NCBI GenBank assembly: GCA_964487565.1
Contig: CAZARN010000006.1
Coordinates: 1-64,000, forward strand
Source of the DNA: Phil1 sp964487565
GTDB taxonomy: Bacteria > Bacillota > Clostridia > Christensenellales > CAG-138
Length of the DNA stretch: 64,000 nt
Reading direction: 5' to 3'
Part shown: positions 15,471 to 22,821 of the stretch, in pieces
Layout: the number at the start of each line of letters is the position of its first letter
Position numbering within the stretch: the first letter of the stretch is position 1
Translations under genes and position numbers: made by a program
Notes under the pieces: model-generated
The model's database searches: none
Told to the model about the DNA's origin: nothing
The model's input: only the letters and a program-made list of their open reading frames with translations

Positions 15471-16049
15471 AAAAATATCCCTGTTTTGTACGTCTCCCGA
15501 AGCAAGCTTTCCGATCACATATTCAATAACACCGTCAAACATACGGCTCAGCCTGTCAACAGATGAGTCTATATCAGTGCTCATCCGACCCCATATGAAT
15601 TTCATGGAAAATCCAAGCATTGAATAACAGCAAAAAGCAGCTATATCCCTCACGTTTTCATCGGGTATCGCAATGCTGCCGAGCGCTTTTTTCGTGAATT
15701 CATATATCGAATTTTCTATACAATCAAAGATATACCTCTCAAAACGTTCTCTGGAAATCGAGTCGAATACATGATACACGATCTCGGGATTATCATGCAT
15801 CGCGTGAAGTATGGTTTTGATCTTTTCCGGCCATTCGCCGATGTGATCTGCGTCGCCGATGAGTTTCATGCGTACTTCAGTCAGCCATGCGTCAAGCAAG
15901 TCGAATATATCCCTGAAATGATAATAAAACGTGTTTGAGCTTATTTCACACCTTGTGACAATAGCCGACACGGTTATCTTATCAAACGGCATTTCAACGA
16001 GCATTTCTTCAAAAGTACGCATGATTGCTTTTGCTGTATAATTCGCCAT
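15465..16049 (-). CDS. TetR/AcrR family regulator
   Basis: The 194-residue protein has an N-terminal TetR helix-turn-helix (about residues 20-50: FDKITVSAIVTRCEISSNTF then YYHFRDIFDLL). The C-terminal ligand-binding half is helical and not assignable to a known ligand. The TFYYHF-DI-DLL pattern resembles the DhaS-like branch and is shared with the TetR gene at 18350. It is the last gene of the GT4-PlsC operon; GGAGG lies 10 bases before its ATG. Because it is co-transcribed with the two enzymes, it is the likeliest autoregulator of that operon. The palindrome at the operon promoter is a candidate site. Confidence 0.85.
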   Translation of the reverse strand: MANYTAKAIMRTFEEMLVEMPFDKITVSAIVTRCEISSNTFYYHFRDIFDLLDAWLTEVRMKLIGDADHIGEWPEKIKTILHAMHDNPEIVYHVFDSISRERFERYIFDCIENSIYEFTKKALGSIAIPDENVRDIAAFCCYSMLGFSMKFIWGRMSTDIDSSVDRLSRMFDGVIEYVIGKLASGDVQNRDIFA

Positions 16050-16093
16050 AACTTCATCTCCTCCATTATCAATTCAGCGTGCTCCGTCACATA

Positions 16094-16831
16094 TCATGAA
16101 CCGCTCATCGCTGCATGGCATTCCCGTTCCGCTTTGGCTGATCTTTCTCTCAAAGGCAATGATTCATCAGGATATATCGGCTGCATAAACTCAAGTGTCA
16201 CAAAAGGCTTCCTGCGTAACAGTTTCCAAATTCCGTTCGGCGCGCGAAACGACAGCCTTGCGGGGAGCAGCGGCGCACTCGCATCCGCCGCCATTTTGAA
16301 CGCTCCGCGCTTGAAGGTCCGTATGTTCTCGCAATATGGCAGCAACACCCCCTCCGGATAGATCGCAACCGCTTTGCCTTTGCTCAATGTTCGCTCCATC
16401 TCGTCAAACATCCGTTTTATCTGAGCCGGTGAATCCGTGATCGGTATCGCGCCAAGCCATCTTATCAAGTGACGGATGACAGGTATGCAGAAGTTGCTCG
16501 CGGTTGTGACAAAATAAATGCGGCGTATGCCAAGCGCGCAGGCTATCATCGGCGCATCCATAATATGCACATGGTTCGGTATCACCACAACGCCCTTTCC
16601 CCGTAGCTTTTTTGCGTTCTCTCTGCCGCGGATCAACAAGCCGTTTGCTATTATGAGATACGGATATAGTATCAAAAGCACAAGCGAATGTAGGATATAG
16701 TACAATACCGTTTGTATAATATTTGCGCAGCGATAATCATAGTCAGCCCTCACTTCAAATGTAAAGGGCGTATACATATGAATGACATTCTCTCCGTTAC
16801 GATCGCTGTAATGCTTCTTCTTCGATTCCAT
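16094..16831 (-). CDS. 1-acyl-glycerol-3-phosphate acyltransferase-like (PlsC family)
   Basis: The 245-residue protein is of the PlsC/LPLAT family, which acylates lysophospholipids at the membrane. The catalytic HX4D motif is H87 to D92 in IPNHVHIMDAP, and the glycerophosphate-binding motif appears as AIYPEGVLLP with FKRGAF after it. Residues 38-66 form a hydrophobic membrane segment before the domain. The start overlaps the end of the GT4 gene by 35 bases, and GGAGAAG upstream supports it. That tight coupling suggests the two enzymes act on one lipid pathway. The acceptor could be lysophosphatidic acid or another lysolipid. Confidence 0.85.
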   Translation of the reverse strand: MESKKKHYSDRNGENVIHMYTPFTFEVRADYDYRCANIIQTVLYYILHSLVLLILYPYLIIANGLLIRGRENAKKLRGKGVVVIPNHVHIMDAPMIACALGIRRIYFVTTASNFCIPVIRHLIRWLGAIPITDSPAQIKRMFDEMERTLSKGKAVAIYPEGVLLPYCENIRTFKRGAFKMAADASAPLLPARLSFRAPNGIWKLLRRKPFVTLEFMQPIYPDESLPLRERSAKAERECHAAMSGS

Positions 16832-17951
16832 ATTCTTCTCCGCAGGCAGTCATAAACATGTTTTCAAGCCTTTCGGCCGAACGCTCAACTGAATACTTTT
16901 TTGCAAAACAACTGTATTCGATCCCCATGCGCGCTCTTTCGTCGTTGTGAGATATCCAGTAGTCTATCCTGGCCTTGAGGCTTTCCGGATCCCCCGCGTT
17001 AAAAATGCTTCTGTCGTCAAGTGCAAATACTTTTGTTGAAGATTTCCCGCTGTTGGATATTACGGGAACGAGACCGCACGAGATTGCCTCAAGCGCAGAC
17101 ATACCTTCAACCTCGCTGTCGGCAGTATGCACATACAAGTCGCAGAAATTCATTGTACGGATCAATTCCTGCTGGCTCATGAATTTGAATATCGCGCTGT
17201 TTTTGAGTCCTTTTGCTTGTCTCATATACTGATTTTTGCGCGGTCCCTGGCCGGCAAATATAAGCTGTATCTGCGATGAATACTTTGAGCGTTTTACTGC
17301 CTCGATGAGGATATCCTGCCTTTTTTCAACCGAATAGCGTCCGACAGACAGTATTACAAATTTCCCGCTTAGCGCATCGGGCTTTGCCGCCCGGCGTGCG
17401 GCAAATTCAGGTGTAACTCCGTTTGATATCACATGCAGTCTTGAACGGTATCCATAATTCAATAGCCGCTGTTCAACATATTTTGTTGGGCAGTGTATGT
17501 CGCTGCAATATCTGTATACATACAACTTGAAACCTATCATAAGAGCGGCATTCAGCGGCCAATTCCAGGCCAGATGCAAAGATGACGTAATGTTTTCCGG
17601 ATACATATGGAATCCGCCTGTACACGGTTTGCCCTGCTTTTTCGCCTCTCTTGCCGCATGGGCATCCAGCACGAACGGTTCTTCAAGGTATACGACGTCA
17701 GCCCACCGTACAGCTTTTTCAACGATTTCATCGTCTGTTTTTGCGAACGTCATGCCCTGCTTTTTGATAAGCCCGTCAAAGACCGGAACAACATATTCTT
17801 TCAACGCATAATCAGGCGTTCCATATGCGCTGCCGGCAATTATTCTCACTTCATTTCCGCGTTCCCTGAGCGCTTTTGAGAAACGCTGCGCCGAAAGGCT
17901 AAGCCCGTTGTTCTGCGCAAAATATTCGTCCATTACAAACAAGATCTTCAT
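16797..17951 (-). CDS. GT4-family glycosyltransferase, likely lipid-directed
   Basis: The 384-residue protein has the GT-B fold of family 4 retaining glycosyltransferases. It opens with MKILFVMDEYFAQNNGLS and has the central linker HVISNGVTPEF. The donor-binding half has SVGRYSVEKRQDILIEA and the E-x7-E-like region HTADSEVEGMSALEAISCGL. It resembles diacylglycerol glucosyltransferases more than capsule enzymes in its opening and in the HMYPENITSSL segment. This, with the coupled PlsC homologue, suggests glycolipid synthesis, which is an inference. The ATG at 17951 has GGGGGA 4 bases upstream. It is preceded by a leader of about 220 bases containing a hairpin and a T-run. Confidence 0.8.
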   Translation of the reverse strand: MKILFVMDEYFAQNNGLSLSAQRFSKALRERGNEVRIIAGSAYGTPDYALKEYVVPVFDGLIKKQGMTFAKTDDEIVEKAVRWADVVYLEEPFVLDAHAAREAKKQGKPCTGGFHMYPENITSSLHLAWNWPLNAALMIGFKLYVYRYCSDIHCPTKYVEQRLLNYGYRSRLHVISNGVTPEFAARRAAKPDALSGKFVILSVGRYSVEKRQDILIEAVKRSKYSSQIQLIFAGQGPRKNQYMRQAKGLKNSAIFKFMSQQELIRTMNFCDLYVHTADSEVEGMSALEAISCGLVPVISNSGKSSTKVFALDDRSIFNAGDPESLKARIDYWISHNDERARMGIEYSCFAKKYSVERSAERLENMFMTACGEEYGIEEEALQRS

Positions 17952-17994
17952 TTGATCCCCCTTTTCATGGCGCCGAACCAAAAGTTTATTCCGC

Positions 17995-18035
17995 AAAAAT
18001 AAATAATCCGTGCTCCTGATACGCACGGATTATTT
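17995..18035 (-). terminator. Hairpin plus U-run in the GT4 leader, possible attenuator
   Basis: AAATAATCCGTGC (18001-18013) and GCACGGATTATTT (18023-18035) are a perfect 13-bp inverted repeat with a 9-base loop. Read on the minus strand the stem is followed by ATTTATTTTTG, like an intrinsic terminator, 44 bases before the GT4 start codon. No minus-strand gene lies between the promoter at 18179-18206 and this site. Premature termination of the GT4 transcript is therefore the natural reading. Confidence 0.5.
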
Positions 18036-18162
18036 CAACCGGCATGAGTAAACGCGGCTATTCCTATACCAAGTGACAATAATCGTGCGCATCAGCAAAC
18101 ATGATGATTCGCGTGCATCCCATCATAATAACGGCTCCACCATATTTGTTTTAGAATAACTT

Positions 18163-18191
18163 TTTTGCATACGCATTTGATATATGCAAAA
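18163..18191. promoter_or_regulatory. Palindromic operator over the GT4 promoter
   Basis: TTTTGCATA (18163-18171) and TATGCAAAA (18183-18191) are perfect 9-base inverted arms spaced by 11 bases. The palindrome covers the proposed -10 of the GT4 promoter. The half-site recurs at 15451-15470. A TetR-family regulator encoded in the same operon is the natural candidate binder. Confidence 0.5.
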
Positions 18192-18206
18192 TTGATCCTC
18201 TGTCAA
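18179..18206 (-). promoter_or_regulatory. Promoter of the GT4-plsC-tetR operon
   Basis: Minus-strand -35 TTGACA (18201-18206) is perfect. The spacer is 16 bases and the -10 TATATC (18179-18184) matches four of six. Transcription would begin near 18172. Confidence 0.5.
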
Positions 18207-18213
18207 ATTATCT

Positions 18214-18233
18214 TACAAAAAACTATTTTTGTA
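18214..18233. promoter_or_regulatory. Second palindrome TACAAAAA-N4-TTTTTGTA
   Basis: Eight-base perfect inverted arms around ACTA. It lies 8 bases upstream of the GT4 -35 and about 28 bases upstream of the divergent TetR promoter. It could be the operator of the second TetR protein. Confidence 0.4.
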
Positions 18234-18260
18234 TAAAACGGAATGGAACGAATCAGAAAG

Positions 18261-18289
18261 TTGATGTATTTTATATTTTTTGCTAGAAT
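18261..18289 (+). promoter_or_regulatory. Promoter of the divergent tetR gene
   Basis: -35 TTGATG (18261-18266), 17-base spacer ending in TGC, -10 TAGAAT (18284-18289). The span from 17952 to 18349 has no gene. It holds this promoter, the GT4 promoter, two palindromes and the leader hairpin. Confidence 0.6.
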
Positions 18290-18349
18290 GAGAAAAAGAT
18301 TTTACGAGAACCACCGGATGACATCGCTTTTTGCCGAAAGGGTTTTACT

Positions 18350-18925
18350 ATGATACTGACAAAGGACTTCATAGCCGATACGTCCATACGGCTCATTAAA
18401 AAGAAGGGATTGGACAAGGTCACCGTAAAGGATATCGTTGACGCCTGCAGTATGACGAGACAGACGTTTTATTACCATTTTCACGATATACCAGACCTGC
18501 TGAAATATATCGTTGAACGCAAGACCGCAAGTCTTCTTGAACAAGCCCGTGTGAACCGTGATGTTGACACAGCGCTTGGCGGCTTTGTCGCCCTTGTTGA
18601 CGAAAATGACGACTTCATACGCAAATTGCTCAATTCACGTTATCACGACCTTGTCGATAATATCCTGTTTGTGTTTCTTCGTGATTTTCTTGCTGAATTG
18701 ATGGAGAATAACGGCGTAAACCCCATGCCGAAAAAAGAATGGGATTTTCTTATAAGCTATAATGCGTTTGCTGTAAAGGATATTCTTATATACTGGAGAA
18801 AGGACAACGGCATCGAAACAGACACGGCCATATCTATGGTGCAGCGATTCATTGAAGGCAAACTGAGTGCCAACCGCCCACAGTCGCATATACAGGGCGA
18901 CCTGCGTCAAAAGACCGGCGAATGA
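18350..18925 (+). CDS. TetR/AcrR family regulator (divergent)
   Basis: The 191-residue protein has a TetR DNA-binding domain (DKVTVKDIVDACSMTRQTF then YYHFHDIPDLL). Its helical C-terminal domain resembles the DhaS-like branch. It is transcribed away from the GT4 operon from a shared 400-base intergenic region. AAAGGG lies 7-8 bases before the ATG. It differs clearly in sequence from the TetR gene at 15465, so the two are paralogous regulators rather than a duplication. It ends 10 bases from the convergent dipeptidase gene. Confidence 0.85.
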   Translation: MILTKDFIADTSIRLIKKKGLDKVTVKDIVDACSMTRQTFYYHFHDIPDLLKYIVERKTASLLEQARVNRDVDTALGGFVALVDENDDFIRKLLNSRYHDLVDNILFVFLRDFLAELMENNGVNPMPKKEWDFLISYNAFAVKDILIYWRKDNGIETDTAISMVQRFIEGKLSANRPQSHIQGDLRQKTGE

Positions 18926-18935
18926 TCGTAAGCGA

Positions 18936-19877
18936 TCACTTCACAAACCTGCCGAAGTAGCGTGCAAGGTTGTTATATGCTATGTCGCCGATATCATCTT
19001 GCGAGAAACCCGCGTCCTTCATCGCTTCAATCAAATTCGGCACTTCAGCCCATGACGATAATCCAACCGGGTATGATTGTGGACCCATTCCGTCAAAATC
19101 CGAGCCCAGCACTACGCACTTTGTTCCGCCGATCTCGGCGACATGTGCAATATGTCGAACAACATCGTTTATCGATGCTCTTCCTGTACGAACCAACTGC
19201 GGTGAATAGTAATTCACACCAATCACCCCACCTCTCGCGGCAATTTCTTTTATATGCCTGTCGGTGAGCGAACGCCTGTGATCAAACACGGCGCGTGCAT
19301 TTGTATGCGAAGAAAATATCGGTTTATCCGTCTCATTCAGCACGCCGTCTATACCGAGGTCTCCAAGATGCGCAACGTCAACAGCCATGCCGACACGTTC
19401 CATTTCATGTACTATTTCACGTCCGGCTGCGGTCAGGCCTCTGTCCTTCTTTGTCATCGCCGGACTTGCAAGATCATTTGTCGCATTCCATGTGAGAGTC
19501 ATTGCCCTCACGCCGAGCTCATGCAGCAATCGCACGTTCTCAGGATGGCCCTGTACCGCCTCCCCGCCTTCAACGGTTAGTATCGCAGCAATTTTGCCTT
19601 GTGTCGGAGAAAAACCAGTGCCGAACGGTGTAAGCGCATCACATGAAGCCAAAAGGCGTTTATAAGCATCGATCAACGTGAGGCATTGCTGGATCGGTTC
19701 GATGCGGCTGTCCGGATCGATCCATGCTGCAAAAAGCTGAAGCGCAGCGCCGCCGGCTCTCATGCCCGACAGGCTCACAGCCTGTGTGCTCAAAGGAGGT
19801 TCACTGAAAGAATAGCCGCGATTGACCATATAATACAGAAAATCGCAATGCGCGTCTCCTACAGGGATAATCTCCAT
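18936..19877 (-). CDS. Membrane dipeptidase (peptidase family M19)
   Basis: The 313-residue protein is a renal-dipeptidase-like zinc hydrolase that cleaves dipeptides, often with D-residues at the second position. The metal and active-site motifs are visible: DAHCD at the N-terminus, the bridging glutamate in TVEGGEAV, SSHTNAR, and HRRSLTDRHI, with GSDFDGM near the C-terminus. No signal peptide is seen, so it is probably cytoplasmic. GGAGG lies 5 bases before the ATG. It follows rny across a strong hairpin and has no clear promoter of its own, so it may depend on read-through. Confidence 0.9.
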   Translation of the reverse strand: MEIIPVGDAHCDFLYYMVNRGYSFSEPPLSTQAVSLSGMRAGGAALQLFAAWIDPDSRIEPIQQCLTLIDAYKRLLASCDALTPFGTGFSPTQGKIAAILTVEGGEAVQGHPENVRLLHELGVRAMTLTWNATNDLASPAMTKKDRGLTAAGREIVHEMERVGMAVDVAHLGDLGIDGVLNETDKPIFSSHTNARAVFDHRRSLTDRHIKEIAARGGVIGVNYYSPQLVRTGRASINDVVRHIAHVAEIGGTKCVVLGSDFDGMGPQSYPVGLSSWAEVPNLIEAMKDAGFSQDDIGDIAYNNLARYFGRFVK

Positions 19878-19891
19878 GTTTTCCTCCGTTA

Positions 19892-19924
19892 GAAACGTAT
19901 GGGCGGATCAAATCCGCCCATACG
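19892..19924 (-). terminator. Terminator hairpin after rny
   Basis: CGTATGGGCGGAT (19896-19908) and ATCCGCCCATACG (19912-19924) form a perfect 13-bp stem with a 3-base loop. On the minus strand the tail is TTTCT. The next gene's ribosome site follows at once, so partial termination is likely. Confidence 0.65.
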
Positions 19925-19945
19925 CAGTAATTATCACAAATGTGT

Positions 19946-21490
19946 TTATTTGGCAAATTCAACAGCGCGCGTTTCGCGGATCACGTTGACCTTTATCTGT
20001 CCGGGGTACTCAAGCTCAGTCTCGATGCGCTTCACGATATCCCTGGCCATTATGATGGTATCCGCATCCGATACGCTTTCGGGTTTTACGATGATGCGTA
20101 CCTCGCGACCGGCCTGGATCGCAAAAGACTTATCGACGCCTTCGAAGGAGTTTGCAATTTCTTCAAGCTTCTCAAGGCGCTTGATATAGTTTTCAAGCGT
20201 TTCACGGCGTGCGCCCGGACGCGCCGCGGATATAGCGTCGGCCGCCTGAACAAGAACCGCCTCGACAGTCGCCGGCTCCACGTCGCCGTGATGCGCCATG
20301 ATCGCATTGATGACCTGATTGTTTTCACGGTATTTCTTTGCAACATCCGCGCCTATCTGAACGTGAGGTCCCTCAACCTCATGGTCGATAGACTTGCCGA
20401 TGTCGTGCAAAAGTCCCGCGCGCTTTGCAAGGGCGACGTTCGCGCCAAGTTCAGACGCCATCATGCCCGCAAGATGCGAAACCTCGATCGAATGCTTCAA
20501 CACGTTCTGCCCGTAGCTTGTGCGATAACGCAATCTGCCGAGCAGCTTAATGATCTCATGATGCAATCCATGGATACCGCACTCAAAGGTTGCCTGTTCA
20601 CCGGCCTCGCGTATCTGAACGTCAACCTCCTTGCGTGCCTTTTCAACCATTTCCTCTATCCTTGCAGGATGGATGCGCCCGTCAAGGATGAGCTTCTCAA
20701 GTGCGATGCGCGCAATTTCACGACGCACCGGATCAAAGCCTGAAAGTATAACGGCTTCAGGCGTATCGTCGATGATAAGATCAACGCCGGTCGCAGTTTC
20801 AAGCGTGCGGATGTTGCGGCCTTCACGACCGATGATCCTGCCCTTCATCTCATCATTTGGCAGCGGCACCACGGAAACCGTCGTTTCAGCAACATGATCT
20901 GCCGCGCAGCGCTGTATGGCAAGAGAAATTATGTTTCTTGCCCGCTTGTCCGCTTCTTCTTTTGTTTTCGCTTCTATCTCGCGCAGCATTATGGCTGCTT
21001 CGTGACGTGCATCCCTTTCAACGTTGCCCAAAAGGATTTCCTTTGCCTCGTCCATAGACAATCCGGATATCTTCTCGAGTTCGTTGAGCTGACGATCATG
21101 AATTTCCTTGGCTTCAGCTTCCAGATCATCTATCTGCTTCTGCTTCTTTACAAGGCCTTCTTCGCGCTGCTCAACTGCATTGACCTTTTTGTCAAGCATT
21201 TCTTCTTTTTGGAGAAGCCTACGCTCGGAACGCTGGATCTCATTACGGCGTTCCTTGTTCTCGCGCTCGTTTTCACTTTTTATGCGATATGCTTCCTCTT
21301 TTGCTTCAAGAACGGTCTCTTTCTTGATGCTTTCTGCGCGTTTCTGCGCATCGTCGATCATCTGTTTAACTGCATCCTCGGCTTTTGCGACCTTTGCCTC
21401 GGCGATGTTCCTGCGATAAAAATAACCTACCAGCGTAAATACAATTGCACAAACAACCCCTACAATTATGGGGATCAATATTTCACCCAC
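19946..21490 (-). CDS. rny: Ribonuclease Y
   Basis: RNase Y is the membrane-anchored endoribonuclease that starts mRNA decay in many Firmicutes. The 514-residue protein has one N-terminal membrane helix (about residues 5-24) and a long charged coiled coil (30-190). A KH domain follows with GRIIGREGRNIRTLE, then an HD domain with LLHDIGKSIDHE. The start is GTG, supported by GGAGGTG 10 bases upstream. The recA terminator lies between it and recA, yet no clear promoter could be picked in the 230-base gap (21491-21719). That gap holds only the recA terminator and AT-rich sequence. The YlbF-like protein at 10684 is a possible partner. Confidence 0.96.
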   Translation of the reverse strand: MGEILIPIIVGVVCAIVFTLVGYFYRRNIAEAKVAKAEDAVKQMIDDAQKRAESIKKETVLEAKEEAYRIKSENERENKERRNEIQRSERRLLQKEEMLDKKVNAVEQREEGLVKKQKQIDDLEAEAKEIHDRQLNELEKISGLSMDEAKEILLGNVERDARHEAAIMLREIEAKTKEEADKRARNIISLAIQRCAADHVAETTVSVVPLPNDEMKGRIIGREGRNIRTLETATGVDLIIDDTPEAVILSGFDPVRREIARIALEKLILDGRIHPARIEEMVEKARKEVDVQIREAGEQATFECGIHGLHHEIIKLLGRLRYRTSYGQNVLKHSIEVSHLAGMMASELGANVALAKRAGLLHDIGKSIDHEVEGPHVQIGADVAKKYRENNQVINAIMAHHGDVEPATVEAVLVQAADAISAARPGARRETLENYIKRLEKLEEIANSFEGVDKSFAIQAGREVRIIVKPESVSDADTIIMARDIVKRIETELEYPGQIKVNVIRETRAVEFAK

Positions 21491-21636
21491 GAACGATCAG
21501 CACCTCCAACATATATATAAAGGTATACGAGTATGAAATGTACTCAGTATGCATGGACAAATTTTCACAAGATCTATATTAAATCTTTTGAAAATACACA
21601 CCGGCATATTTACTCCAGATAATTGTAACGCGCGTC

Positions 21637-21676
21637 AAATTAAAAGTCAAGGACACATAAACGCATCCTTGACTTT
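21637..21676 (-). terminator. Rho-independent terminator of recA
   Basis: AAAGTCAAGGA (21643-21653) and TCCTTGACTTT (21666-21676) form a perfect 11-bp stem. On the minus strand it is followed by TTTTAATTT. It lies 43 bases beyond the recA stop. Confidence 0.75.
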
Positions 21677-21719
21677 GCATGTTTGCAAATTAACATCGTT
21701 TAACTTTGTTTTCGAATGA

Positions 21720-22760
21720 TTATTCTTCTTCCTGCGGCGCCGCTGTTTCCTTATCGTCATCGGAAGCGGATACGGGTTTGATCATCACGGCGCGCACCTT
21801 CTGTTCGATTTCAGCGCAAAGTTCAGGATTGTCCTTAAGGAACAGTCTTGCATTGTCACGTCCCTGGGCCATGCGCAGATCGCCGTAATTATAATACGCG
21901 CCTGATTTTGTGATGATCTTGTTGTTCACCGCCATATCCAGCACGCTGCTCTCACGTGAGATGCCTTCGCCGTATATCATATCGCACTCAGCAATTTTGA
22001 ACGGCGGAGCGACCTTGTTTTTCACAACTTTTATGCGCGTGCGATTGCCGACGATGTCGCTTCCGTTCTTGATTGAGTCGATACGGCGCACGTCAAGGCG
22101 TATCGACGCATAATACTTGAGCGCTTTTCCGCCCGGCGTAGTTTCGGGATTGCCGAACATCACACCGACTTTTTCACGAAGCTGGTTGATGAAAATAACT
22201 ATCGTGTTCGATTTTGATATAACGCCCGCAAGTTTGCGCAGCGCCTGGCTCATCAGTCTTGCCTGAAGTCCGACATGCGCGTCGCCCATATCGCCCTCTA
22301 TTTCCGCCTTGGGAACGAGCGCCGCAACGGAGTCTATAACCACAACGTCTATTGCGCTGCTGCGCACGAGCGCCTCGCATATCTGGAGCGCTTCCTCGCC
22401 TGTGTCAGGCTGAGAAACGTACAGATTGTCTATATTCACGCCAAGATTGCCGGCATATATTGGATCGAGCGCATGTTCCGCATCGATGAAAGCGGCCGTT
22501 CCGCCGAGCTTCTGTGCTTCCGCTATCGCATGAAGCGCAAGCGTCGTTTTGCCTGAGGACTCAGGTCCGTATATTTCCACTATTCTGCCGCGCGGTATAC
22601 CGCCTACGCCAAGCGCAATATCAAGTTCAAGACATCCGGAAGGTATGGTCGATACGGATATCTTTCCCGCGGCGTCGCCGAGTTTCATGATCGCGCCCTT
22701 GCCGAACTGCTTTTCGATCTGTCCAAGCGCCATTTCAAGCGCTTTTTCTTTCTCCATCAT
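21720..22760 (-). CDS. recA: Recombinase RecA
   Basis: RecA forms filaments on single-stranded DNA, drives strand exchange and triggers LexA cleavage. The 346-residue protein shows Walker A GPESSGKT (residues 65-72), the MAW-like region from FIDAEHALDP, and the L2/DNA-binding stretch INQLREKVGVMFGNPETTPGG. Two adjacent ATG codons could start it; the ribosome site GGGATGG lies 10-13 bases away. A LexA box overlaps its promoter, and cinA lies 61 bases upstream, the common cinA-recA order. Confidence 0.98.
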   Translation of the reverse strand: MMEKEKALEMALGQIEKQFGKGAIMKLGDAAGKISVSTIPSGCLELDIALGVGGIPRGRIVEIYGPESSGKTTLALHAIAEAQKLGGTAAFIDAEHALDPIYAGNLGVNIDNLYVSQPDTGEEALQICEALVRSSAIDVVVIDSVAALVPKAEIEGDMGDAHVGLQARLMSQALRKLAGVISKSNTIVIFINQLREKVGVMFGNPETTPGGKALKYYASIRLDVRRIDSIKNGSDIVGNRTRIKVVKNKVAPPFKIAECDMIYGEGISRESSVLDMAVNNKIITKSGAYYNYGDLRMAQGRDNARLFLKDNPELCAEIEQKVRAVMIKPVSASDDDKETAAPQEEE

Positions 22761-22793
22761 GTTATTTGTCCCATCCCTTCGTTCGATATCAAA

Positions 22794-22810
22794 ATTATAA
22801 CATATGTTCG
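22794..22810 (-). promoter_or_regulatory. recA -10 element overlapped by a LexA box
   Basis: The minus strand reads CGAACATATGTTAT (22797-22810), the SOS box core GAAC-ATAT-GTT, directly merging into the -10 TATAAT (22794-22799). A -35 at the right spacing is weak (GTGCAT at 22817-22822). LexA bound here would cover the -10, which matches damage induction of recA. The core matches the box at lexA. Confidence 0.75.
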
Positions 22811-22821
22811 CTTTTTATGCA

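Noticed and set aside
18923..18938. TGATCG/CGATCA inverted repeat between the convergent tetR and dipeptidase genes
   Set aside because: Six base pairs without a U-tract on either strand is too weak for a terminator call.
21491..21636. Promoter for rny in the gap downstream of the recA terminator
   Set aside because: Several AT-rich hexamers occur but none pairs with a -35 at 16-18 bases well enough to report.
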